Origin: Phaeosaccion multiseriatum
Lineage: Eukaryota > Ochrophyta, other classes
DNA: 64,000 bases
Assembly: GCA_965112735.1 (NCBI GenBank)
Contig: OZ218951.1
Coordinates: 4,774,001-4,838,000 of the forward strand
Reading direction: 5' to 3'
The first letter of the stretch is position 1, and the number at the start of each line of letters is the position of its first letter. Position numbers and translations under genes: made by a program. This document shows, in pieces, positions 10,792 through 21,670 of the stretch. The notes below the pieces were generated by a model. It did no database searches. It was given only the letters and a program-made list of their open reading frames with translations, and was not told the origin of the DNA.

Positions 10792-13700
10792 TCAGTCGTC
10801 ATCGTCGGAGCTGAGCGAGAGATCAATCACGTCGGCCGCTCGTGCCACCAACTGCTGCTGTACCACCAACTGCCGCCCCTGCTGCTGCTGCTGCTGCTGC
10901 TGCTCGTCGTGATCCTCAGAGTCAGAGTCTCGACTTGGGCGGTTCCAACACCCGCTTGTCCCGCCCCCCGCTCCTCTCCCTCTGCTGCTGCTGCTGCTGC
11001 GGCTCGCTCCTGGAGCGGCAAAGGCTGCTGTTGTTGCCTGCTGCTGCTGTCTAAAGGCTGCTGTTGTTGCCTGCTGCTGCTGTCTAAAGGCTGCTGTTGT
11101 TGCCTGCTGCTGCTGTCTTTCCCGGTCAAGAAGCTGCCCTGCCGACACCCCCCTCACCGCGCTTCCGCTGCTGCCGCCGCCCCCCCCCCCTCCTCCTCCT
11201 CCCCCACCCTCCCCTGTGACGGTGGCAGCCCGACCCTCGAGTCTGAGCACCGCTTCCCTCTCCCGGTCCTTGATAGCCTGCACAAAGGCCGGCGCGTTGG
11301 CAAACAGGGACTCCACACTCGCTCGCAGCGACGGAAAGTCGTGGAAGGCTTGCACGTCATTCCGCATCCACTGCGCCAACCACCGGTGGAACCTGCCCCT
11401 TGCGCCACTTCCGTAGCGAGCATCCACCAGGAAGATTGTTCCGTAGTCCAGTCGGTGCCGAATGCACCGCCCAAGGGCCTGATTCACCGCCTGAAACGCC
11501 TCTCGATTGTACCAGAGGTCTCCGCCCTGAGATGCATTGGCACTTCCCCCCCCCATGCGAGTCACTGTGTCCTCAATGGACCTCCAAAGCGCCTGCCTGC
11601 CCCAAGCTGCCATCGTCTCCTCCTTCATCGCCCACGTGTTGAAGTCCATCTTCATCTTCACCTCGGCCCCCAAGCCGGGCAGGGGGATACCCAAACAGAT
11701 GACCCCCCGTGCATAGTCATCATCAAAGCTTATCCCCTCCGACATTTTGGCGCGAAACACCGCAAGGAGCATGGCCCGACTGTCCCTCTCAATGGCCTCG
11801 TGGTAGAGCCTCTTGTCCCTGGCAAACGACTCCTTGTCCTCCTTGATGATGGTCTTTTTGAGATCGTAGAGCTGCTGTAAGATGGTGGGGGAGGGCCCGC
11901 TGCGCCAGGCATCCCACAGCTGATCGAGTCTGCGGTAGCTCGGGACGAAGACCAGCACACCGCCGGGTATCTACAGGTGTATGGGGGGGCGAGGGAGATC
12001 AGAGATAAGAGTTGAGAGAGTAGAGAGGGAGAGAAACATGAAGAAAGGGGAGACCCACGGAGATAGAGATAGAGAGTAAAGCAGAGAGTGAGAGGGAAAG
12101 GAAGAACGCCTTCTACCCTACCCTACCCTACACCCTATACCTGACACCCAATACCGTATACCTTGGATGCCAGAGCGAGCACGGTGAGGCCGAGGTCCGT
12201 CAAGAAGGATCCATCGAAGTTGGAGGAGATGCATCGAAGCTCCTTGCCCCGTGGGGATGAAGGCACCTGCGAGTCACACAGAGGATACAGTGCACAGGGC
12301 ACAGGACACAGAGCAGAGGGCAGAGGACAGAGGACAGAGGACAGAGGGCAGAGGGAAGAGGACAGAGGGCAGAGGGCAGAGGGAAGAGGACAGAGGGCAG
12401 AGGGCAGAGGGCAGAGGGCAGAGGACAGAGGGCAGAGGGCAGAGGGCAGAGGACAGAGGGCAGAGGGAAGAGGACAGAGGGCAGAGGACAGAGGGCAGAG
12501 GACAGAGGACAGAGGGCAGAGGGCAGAGGGCAGAGGGCAGAGGACAGAGGACAGAGGACAGAGGACAGAGGGCAGAGGGCAGAGGACAGAGGGCAGAGGA
12601 CAGAGGGCAGAGGGCAGAGGGCAGAGGGCAGAGGGCAGAGGGCAGAGGGCAGAGGCCAGAGGGCAGAGGGCAGAGGGCAGAGGACAGAGGGCAGAGGGCA
12701 GAGGGCAGAGGGCAGAGGTAAGGAGAGGTAGGGCACCAGCATGACGAGGGAGGCGAAGCGAGCACAAGGCAAGAGAGAGAGAGAGGGGGGGGGAGGGAGG
12801 GAGGGAGAGAGAGTGAGAGAGATGAGGCCATAAGCAGTCAGAAGAGAGGCAAAGAGGGCCAGAAGGAGACGCACAGACAGGCAAAGAGAGGCCGCTGGCT
12901 GAGAGAAAGACACCCCACCCTACCCTTGTCGGACACTGCAACATCGAAACATCACGACATCGATGTCTGATATCGATACCCCCTTACGCCCCCTCACGTA
13001 AGTACGTACCTCATAGATGACCATCTGCCTCCTCTTGTCCACCACATGGTCTGCCTCCACCTCCCCCTCGGGGTGCAGTCTCTCGGAGAAGGCCCTTCCA
13101 AGCTCCCATTTGAGGAAGGGCAGGGGAGAGAGGGTACCGCTCATCAGCACCACGCTCCGGGCATCCTTGGCCACGCTGTGGGTGAGGGTGATGGCAGCAG
13201 ATGGGTCACAGGAGACGGCAGCGGACGGCGGAGTAGATAACACTATACCACGTCAGTGTATGGCGATGTAACCCATACGAAGGTGTATGTCAGTGGGATG
13301 GCAATTCACAACCTCCCATACCCCATACCTCATACCCCTTTGCCTTAATCTTATACCCTTCCACACCAACACCAAAGCCAACAGCACGCACAATTCACAG
13401 CCGACACACACTCACTCTACACCACCAACGCCAATACCAACATCACACCTGTCGAAGATGGGCTCCGGGTTCATGAGCAAAATGTTGAGTGTACACGTGT
13501 ACTCGGGCGTCTGTCCCTTCATCCTGTTGTTGTGCGAGCGAAACACCTTCCTGCCCCACTCTTTGCTACAGCAGCCCCTCCCCTCTCGTTGAAACTCTGT
13601 GTGCCACGGCTTCATGTCCCTCGAGTTCTTCTTGCGCAGGAGCATGATGCTATAGAGCTCGGGTACCTGAAGGTGAGGGAGTTGGTGATACACAGGGAGG

Positions 13701-16700
13701 GAGGGAAGGAGGGAGGAAGGGAGAGAGGAAGGAGAAGAGAGAGAGAAATAGAGGGACGTAGGAAATGGGGATGGGGATGGGAGCGTAGTCGAGGAGGCGT
13801 ATGATGGATGGTGCGTTTGGGTTGTGCGTACGTAAGTCAACAAGGGCGGGGTGGGTGGTGAAGGAGGGGGAGAAAGATGCCTGCCTGTCTGTTTGCTCTC
13901 TTCCGTCAGCTTTCCCTTGCCTCTCTCGCCCCTCCCTAATCCCCCCTGTCTGCTTGCTCTCTTCCGTCAGCTTTCCCTCTGTCGCCCCTCTCTCGCCCCT
14001 CCTGTCCCCTGGACCCCTCCTTCTCCCCTGCCGAAGTGACTGTGTGTATGTACGTAAGTGTATACGTATGTGCACGAATGTATGTATGTACGTACCTTGA
14101 GCATGAGCTGCAGCACATACAGCAGCTGCGAGACTGTGGGACACGGTGAGGGGGGGAGGGGGGGAGGGGAGGGGGAGAAGGTGGGTTTTTTTATGTGTGT
14201 GTGTGTGGATGCGTGTATGTGTGGATGGGTGCGTGGATGTGAGTACATACACATACGTGAGTAAGGGTGTATGTGTGCTTCCTCCCTCCCTCCCTCCCTC
14301 CCTCCCCCTCTTACCATCGCTAAGTTCGGAGGCCTGTCCGTTGGGGCCCAGGAGGTCCTCAAGTTCCCCCACCGCCGACACGAGCCCGTCCAGAGTGGTC
14401 CCTCTCTGTGGCATACCCGGCATCTCCGCCAGCAAATCATCCCAAAACTTCCTCCCCGCCGCCGGCCCCAACACCTGCCCCTCCCCAGCTATCCCAGCTA
14501 TCCCAGCCCCAGCCCCAGCAGTGGGTGGTACAGCAGCAGCAGCAGGAGAAGCAGGAGAAGCATCAGCCCCACCCGCCCTCCTGCCCCCCAGCAGCTTCCA
14601 AGACTTCACTTCCTCATCCTGCGGGGGCGGCCGACTGTCTCCCCCCCCCCAGCCCCTTCCCCTCACCCCCCCGCCCCACCCTGCCGCTGCGGTTGCCGAC
14701 ATGAGGGTGGTCGCTCTGGCGTGTTTCAGAGTAAACTCCAACAAATGGTCAACAAACACACCCAACTCTCTAGCCAGGTCTCGAACCCGCGCCGCCTTGG
14801 CCTCGTCCGGTTCCTCCCCAAGCGCATCCAACACACCGTCCATCTCGTCCACATCCATGCCATGATGGCGACGACGATCCTGGTGGTCAGAGTCGTGCTC
14901 GTCCTCATCACCACTGTTCTCCTCCTCTCCCCCTTTCTCTTCTTCTTCGCCGTTTCCTCCTCTCGTTCTCCCATATCTGTGGCGCTGAAGGGAACAGACG
15001 TAAGCTGCCATCCTTTGCAAATCGTTCTCGCTGAGACTGATCGTTCCAGCTTCCCTGAGCACACGTCACACAAAGCAGCAACAGAGGGGTGTGAGGACAG
15101 ACAGATGTGTGTGCGTGTGTGTATGTGCGTGTGTGTATGTGCGTGTGTGTATGTGTGTGTGCGCGTTTGCGTGGGTGTACGTATGTTAGTGTGCGTGTGT
15201 GTGGATGTATGCGTGTGTGTGTGCGCGCGTGTGTGTGTGTGTGTGTGCGTCTTTGACGTGGCTCGATCGGCAGAAAGAAACAAGACAAAAGGCAAGAAGA
15301 GAGAGAGAGAGAGAAGGCTACCCACCTACACACACACTCACACACACACACCCACGCACACACCCACGCCCCCTCCCACACACACGCGTTGGTGATACAC
15401 ACACCTGCAGGTGGCCTCAACGTTGTGAGCCTCGTCGATGATGACGATGGTGTTGTTGAGGTCGATCTTCATCCGTGAGCGTATGGTCTCATCCACAATG
15501 TAGTTATACGGGCAGAACACGATGGCGGCGTCTTTGAACAGCGCCTGTCAGTCAATCAGTCAGTCAATCAGTCAGTCAATGAAGGTGCGTAAGTCAATGA
15601 ATGTAGGGATGGGTGCACCGAGAGAGTTTTGAGTTCAAGTTTCGACTTCAAGCTCCGAGTAGTGGGGGTCTAGTCTCCTTGAGCCAGTCTCTCTTACGTA
15701 ATCTTACCTGAGACATGTAGTAGGGACAGCCCAGCACAGGCAGTTCCTCCTCCTCTCGCTGGAGCCTCTCCATCTCGCGTGGAGACCCCGTGCTCCGCCT
15801 CTCGGCCTCCTCCACGGCTGATGTATGCATATCGTAATTACGCGGTCCTATGCTATCATCACCATTGGCGCCGCTTCCTCCGCCACAGCCGCGGCAGCTC
15901 CCGGGCCCTCCGCCTGAGCCACACCCCCTCACTGCCCCTCCTCTTGTCACTCCTGCTCCTGCTCCTCCTGTTCCTGCTCCTCCTGCCCCTCCTCCTGCTG
16001 ATGCTGCGGCTGCTGTTGCTGCTGCTACTACTGCTGCTGCTCCAGCGGCGGCGCAAGCTGTTGCAGCCGCTGTGGCGTTGGCAGCGGCTGATGCGGTCAC
16101 TGCGGCTTGAGTGGGGCCTGCCTCCATTCTCCTGGCGGTGGCGACAGCTGTGGCGAGGGAAGTAGCAGTCGCCTTCGCCGCCGCTGCAGTCATCTGCAAG
16201 CTTGCCGCGCTGTGTCGTGCCAGCATGCCCTACAGGCCAGGTCAGATAAGTTCAGTTCAGTTCAAGAGAGAGGGAGGAAGGGAGGGAGGGAGGGAGGGAG
16301 GGAGGGAGAGAGGGAGACCGAGTGAGGGAGGGAGGGCCTTGCACGGAATGCACTGCCACGCAAACGCACACCCAACCTCTCAGCACTCAAACTCACTCAC
16401 TCAACCCACTCACCCCTACAGCACAGGCACTCTCCACTGACTTAGCCGTCGCCCCCAGCACTGTGGCACTTGTGCTGACTTACTCACCCTTGCGTCTCTA
16501 CCCAAGTTGGCGAGATCTTCAATGTCGAACACGCCCATCTCAGAGCCGCCCTGCAGCCGAGGAGCGGGCCGAGAGAACTCGTGTAGGGAGTCAGCCAGTC
16601 TATCGGGAATCGACAGGGAGGGAGGGAGGGAGGGAGGAAGGATGGAAGGAAGGATGGAAGGGAGCGAGGGAGGGAGGGAGGGAGGATGGAAGGAAGAATG

Positions 16701-17436
16701 GAAGGGAGGGAGGGAGGGAGGGAGGGAGGGGGAGAAGAATAAAGACAACAAAAAGACTAAAGAGAGAATGTATACCGCAATGCAAGGAAACGGTTTGAGC
16801 ACCCCACGCCTCTCCTCCAGTTAGTACCAACCCACCGACTCACCTGGGCATGGAGAGAGCCCGGTAGAAGGGGCAGCCAATCGACTTATCCTCTCTCTTG
16901 TCCACATCCATCTGCCCCTCTCTGATCCATCTAAGATCATTCTGCATATGCTCCAAATTCTTCTCCTTGTTGTCAGTCCTGCTCCTCTTCTGCCGATCCA
17001 CCGCCCCCTTCAGAGCCGAGCAGGCAGGAAGCATGGCCGCACCAGAGAGCCCCCTGCCCGGCGCCCGACGCACCGCTGCCCCCCCCATTCGATTCTGTCC
17101 CCTCCCACCACCCCTGCCACCGCCACCACCACCAACGCGGCTCCTCCCCCAAGCCGCTCCCTCTCGTGGTATCGAGCTTGCATCGTCTTCCTCATCCTCA
17201 TCCTCATCCTCGTCCTCGTCCGTGCCCAGCCTTCCCAGTCCTGGGTTGTCGGGGTCCCATGGCTTGCCGGTGAGGGCGGGGTGAACACAGAGGTGTCTGC
17301 GGGAGCCGAGCAGGGCCATGGTGGGGCGGTAGGGGGTCTGGGAGAGGGCTCGGGACAGCTGCTTCACCTGTTGGTGGTTCGGTTGGTTGGTTTGTGTGCC
17401 ACACGTCACACGCCCACGCGGACAGGCACAGGGATT

Positions 17437-17467
<31 letters not shown>

Positions 17468-17468
17468 T

Positions 17469-17513
<45 letters not shown>

Positions 17514-19689
17514 AAAAGAAAGTGGCGGCAGGAATCTAGGGCCTTACGCAAAATCGACGCGGGGAAAGAGAATCACACCACACCTCTGCCCTCTCTACTA
17601 AAGCCCCGTTCGGCACATTCGTGTGGATGCTGCCATAGAGTGCCATAGAGAGAGAGAGAGGGATTGCCATTCTTTATGACTGTCGTTAACGATCGATGAG
17701 ACAACACGTTAACGAGGACGATGTAACCTTCCCAACCCCGACCCCAAAACCTTAGTTTCCATTCCCAATTACCTGTGCGTGTGTCCTGGAGCAAAAGATG
17801 ATCTGCGGGGCCTCTCCTTCCCCTGCAAGTGCCAAGTGCCGCTGATAGGCCAGCGCAGCGCACAACAAAGCGACACTCTTGCCTGTGCCTGAGGGTGGGT
17901 AGGGTGAGGGGTGAGGGGTGAGGGGTGAGGGGTGAGGGGTGAGGGGACAGAGTGAGGGGCTAGTGTAAGGCATAGGGGGGTTGGGTGGGGGACTGGAGGA
18001 AGGGTGAAGTGAGGTTGATAACGGTAAGGTGCAGCACAGAGAGCAAGGTCAGCAGCCAGCCAACACTCTCTCTCACCCTCTCTCCCCCTCTCTCTCCCTT
18101 TTCCTTCCGTGAACCAATGTACCTACGAACTTATGTACCTACCTGTAGGGCTGTCGATGAGCAAGTGCTTGCCCGTCAGGAAGGCCTTGAGAGCCCGATC
18201 CATCATGAGGCGTTGGGGCTGCATGGGCTTACGGAAGGGAAAGTGCACTTTGACTCCGTTCATCATGAGCTCGCACTGGGCCTTGGACGGAACGATGGGG
18301 CAGGGGGGGCGAAGGCCGGGCTGCTGACGAGCCAGCTGGAGGTGGGGGATGGGTGTGGGTGGATGAGTGGGTGCGGATGGGTGGGTGTGGATGGGTGGGT
18401 GTGGATGGTGTGGATGGTATAGGTGGGTGTGGGCGTGGGTGGGTGGGGGGGGTGGGTCGGGTCAGTGACAAGAAGGGAAGGGAAGGGAAGAGGAGAATAT
18501 CGCCTCTCCCTCCACACTCCGTACATACACACACTAACATACACACACGCACACACATGCACACACACATACCCACACATACACACACACACACATACCC
18601 ACACATACACACATACGCACGCACAAATACACACACATACATCCGCCCACGCACACATGCACACACGTATGGCATCGACATCGATATCGTATACATCGAT
18701 ATATCGACATCTCGACACCAAATACATCGACATCGATATCGTATACATCCATATATCGACATCTCGACACCAAATATAACGTACCCGCGCGGCGGTCGGC
18801 CCTCTGAAGCCCAGACCCCTCCTGTCATCGGGGCGTCTCTGAAGCATGAGCATCCTCTGAAGGCCCTCTGTACTCGCCGAGTAGCCCTCCTGTATCGACC
18901 GATTGTTGGTGTGTCCTGCTGCTGTATCACTAACTGCTGTACGACCACCTGCCGCCGCCATGTTCCGGAGCAGTGTTCCTCCGATGCCTCTCTCGTACCT
19001 CTCCCACACGCCCAGGCCGGCAAGGTCGATCGCCATTGCACCACCATCACGACCACCACCACCACCACCACCACCACCACCACCAGCAGCAGCAGCAGCA
19101 TCAGGGGGGCCCTCCTCCCGAGACGCGGCGACAGAGGCCTTGACCCAAGCAGCCCTTCCTGCCCCTGCCGAGGCAGAGGCGGCATTGGCTCTCCTCCTGG
19201 CCTCCTCTTCCTCGTCCCCCTGCGCCCTCAGCAGGCCCTCCATATACCGCACATTGTCCTTCACAAGAGACTCCCTCAGGCGATCGCCGAGGATCTTCGT
19301 CACCGATGAACTTCGGGCCAAGTCGGTGCTAACGGCCCCAAGGAGATCTTCTGCTGCCCTCACGGGCTCGCCGTCTCGAGGTTTGTTTCGCCTCCGACGA
19401 GCTTCCTCCTCTTCTTTCTCCTTCGCCACAGCAATGGCCACAGCATCAACGGCCACCCTGCCCCCGTCCTCTCCACCCTCTCCAGCTGCCAAGGCATCTG
19501 CCTCCACTGCTGCCACAAAGCCGCCCCTCGCGCCTCCTGCCAGGGTGCCGTTGCTCCACGGGTACTCCGGGTGCGACGCTTGCGCAGGAGCAGCAGGAGA
19601 ATCACCAGCAACAACAGCAGCAGTAGCAGACGCACTAGCAGCAGCAGCAAAAGCGCCAGCAGCAGCAGGCTCTCCGGGAGGCCCTACTC

Positions 19690-19727
<38 letters not shown>

Positions 19728-20137
19728 ACAGACTGGGTGGAATCTTCCCGCCCCCCTTGGTTGCGTCCTCTCAGCGGCGGCGGGGAGCCTCCTTCTACCT
19801 CTATATCATCGACGATGCTCACCCTTGCCGGAGGATTGGCACTGCGCCCCCCTCCCTCCTCCATAATGTCCTCCTCTTCCTGCAGAAGGCCTTCCAGCTC
19901 ATCGTCGTCAAAGCCTCCTCCTCCTCCTCCTCCTCCTCCACCACCACCTCCACCTCCTCCACCTCCTCCTCCTCCTCCTCCTCCTCCTCCTCCTCCTGCT
20001 CCTCCTGCTCCTGCTCCTCCTCCGCCTGCTCCTCCTGCTCCTGCTCCTGCTCCTCCTTGCGCAGCTCCTCTCGGGTAGTGTTCTCCTCCTACCGCTGCTG
20101 GCGACGATCCCCGCGCGAGCACTAACTGCTGTGCCAT
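10792..20137 (-). CDS. FANCJ/BRIP1-type Fe-S superfamily 2 DNA helicase
   Basis: This is a nuclear 5'-3' DNA helicase of the XPD/FANCJ/RTEL1 family, acting in interstrand crosslink and G-quadruplex repair. Thirteen exons chain in phase: 20137-18785, 18335-18143, 17888-17773, 17367-16844, 16599-16488, 16229-15708, 15544-15405, 15054-14315, 14133-14096, 13666-13447, 13242-13010, 12266-12162, 11970-10792 (1824 residues). The helicase start reads NGVKVHFPF, then Walker A SPTGTGKS near 512, SRTHAQ near 550, [10 protein letters not shown] near 977, SGTLSP, and motif [12 protein letters not shown] near 1600. Four Fe-S cysteines are present: HLCVHP, PACSA, GCPFY, GCPYY. FCPYNY and the sequence after DEAH favour FANCJ over RTEL1. 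Unusual: a 451-residue low-complexity N-terminal extension, large inserts, and a tail [12 protein letters not shown]. The exon 10 donor (13447) was chosen to keep phase. Confidence 0.9.
11037..11118. repeat. 33-bp coding tandem repeat in the helicase tail
   Basis: About two and a half to three near-identical 33-base units encode the 11-residue repeat [11 protein letters not shown] on the minus strand. The unit is a multiple of three, so copy changes keep the frame. Confidence 0.85.
12300..12720. repeat. CAGAGGG/CAGAGGA minisatellite in a helicase intron
   Basis: About 420 bases of 7-mers CAGAGGG and CAGAGGA alternate irregularly, inside the intron between helicase exons 13242-13010 and 12266-12162. 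The long open frames on both strands here are products of the 7-base repeat, which is open in several frames. Confidence 0.92.
15305..15404. repeat. CA tract abutting a helicase donor
   Basis: On the minus (sense) strand this reads as GT repeats that begin at the donor after the DEAH exon (15405). A GTATCACCAAC copy of the dispersed motif sits within the first 20 intron bases. Confidence 0.8.
17438..17512. repeat. (CA)n microsatellite in a helicase intron
   Basis: Almost pure CA repeat, GT on the sense strand, between helicase exons 17888-17773 and 17367-16844. Confidence 0.9.
18673..18777. repeat. 52-bp direct repeat, two copies, in helicase intron 1
   Basis: Two nearly identical units begin at 18673 and 18725 with CATCGACATCGATATCGTAT and end in ACACCAAATA. 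They differ at one or two bases. They lie immediately inside the donor of the first helicase intron. Confidence 0.88.
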
Positions 20138-20295
20138 GGTAAGGACGTTCAGCTGGAGATGTTTGCAAAAGAGGGAGGAGGAAGAGGAGAAGGAGCAGGA
20201 GAAGGAGCGGGAGGAGGAGGAGGAGGAGGAGGAAGAAGAAGAAGCGGTCAGCAGCGCAGCAGTTCAGCAGTTGGCCTCACACATGGAGCCTTAAT

Positions 20296-20566
20296 TCACT
20301 CCCCTTGTCGGGCACATGCCACAACTACTGCCCTCAGCTCAGGTCTGCTCCTGCCCATCCTCACCTCATTCTCGACAACATCAGCGGAAGTGGAAGCTGA
20401 GGTAGCAGCAACAGCCCCGCCATTTGACAACGCCAGAACTCTCCCTGCAAGCTTGTCCACCAGGCTGACCCGAATAGCATCAGTTAGGGGCGGGGTAGCC
20501 GCGACGGGCGAGCGCAGGGCATCGAGAAGCGATGCAGTGGTGCGGGAAGCGTGGACCCAGTACTCC

Positions 20567-20604
<38 letters not shown>

Positions 20605-21304
20605 GCGGGGTGGGGTGAAGATGTGGCGGGGTGGTAGAGTCACGGCTCGTGAGGGGGAAGCAACGGTACTTGCCGTTGTGGTTCGGGCAGGAGAAGGAGT
20701 GCGTGAGGCGTATGGATTGGTGCGAAGCTGCCGCTGATGATGCTGCGGCTGCTCCTGGTCTTGCTGCCGCCGCGAGTATAGCTGTTCTCCGGGAGCGCCG
20801 TTGCTCTGCTCGGGTGATGCGTAAGGTCGAAGAGTGCCCCAAGGTGAGGCCTGATCCTCTGCGGAGAAAGGCTGTGTTGATTGATCCTCTGAGGAGGAAA
20901 AAGGCTGCGTGGACTGCTCCGAGTACAAAGCTTCCTCTTCTCCTCCTCCTCCCCCTCCTCCTTCTCCTCCTTCTCCTCCTCCTTCTCGCCCCTCTCCCAC
21001 TGCTGCTGCTGCTACTACTGCCACTGCTGCTACTGCTGCTGCTGTCGCCGCTGCTAGCATGTTTCGCTTGCTCCTGATCCTCTTGCCGCCAGGCTTCCCT
21101 CCACTTCTCCTGCTTGGTATTCTTGAGCAAGTCTCCCGCTCGTGTCCATACGTAGAAGCTGAGATCTCGAGTAGACCTGGGTTTGGGAGAGAGAAAGAGA
21201 GGGGGAGAGGCAGGGGGGGAGGGGATGGACACAAGAGGAAAGGTGGTGGTCAGAGGTCAGGAGAAGGAGACTTCCCGTCAATGTTCTCATACAGACCCAA
21301 CATA
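20296..21304 (-). CDS. Unrecognised Ser/Arg/Gly-rich protein
   Basis: A plausible first exon starts at ATG 21304 (MLGLYENIDGK). It could splice from a weak GTCTCC donor to an acceptor CCCAAACCCAG at about 21179, then read STRDLSFYVWTRAG and KNTKQEKWREAW, which looks coding. Downstream the protein-like frame is a different one (EEEALYSEQSTQPFSSSEDQ then TDAIRVSLVDKLAGRVL) and ends with a stop at 20296. The frame change falls in a GGAGGA run near 20940-21000, so an extra intron or a sequence indel must lie there. No family is recognised. The gene is upstream of the helicase on the same strand, about 160 bases from its proposed start, and could instead be a helicase 5' exon. Confidence 0.4.
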
Positions 21305-21670
21305 TTGTAAGCTTTCACACCTTGTGCTCGTCAGTTAGGAATAAGACAGGAGAAAAGAAGGGGAAGGGGAAATGAAATGGAGAGGAGAGGGGGGTCCTCC
21401 TCCTTGTATACGTGTGTTGGTTCTTCAGCTGGGGACATTTTTTATTTTTTCAATTTTTATTTTTTTGTTTTTTTTATTTGTTGTGTGTTTTTGTTTCCTC
21501 GGCCCCTCCACCACTAAATCAAAATACAAAGTTATCTCTCTCAATTTGGCCATCCCACGCTGACCTCTATTCTGCCCCAACACGACTCTGTGCAAGTCTA
21601 ACGAGTGCCATTCTCGTCCCCTTCCTTCCCAACGCCCTGGCCACACCGCAGGCGAGAGGTGCCCCTTTCA
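21305..21670. other. Intergenic with a T-rich tract
   Basis: This is the 3' flank of the ankyrin gene at 21671-23502. Bases 21428-21500 are almost all T with a few A, G and C, the most AT-rich stretch nearby. On the transcribed minus strand it reads as an A-rich run. It could be a 3' processing region or the remnant of a poly(A) insertion. Confidence 0.5.

Noticed and set aside
12135-12944. Long open frames on both strands over the 7-mer minisatellite (Cys/Leu/Pro/Ser or Glu/Gly/Arg repeats)
   Set aside because: The CAGAGGG/CAGAGGA repeat has no stop in several frames, and the region lies inside a helicase intron between two in-phase exons.
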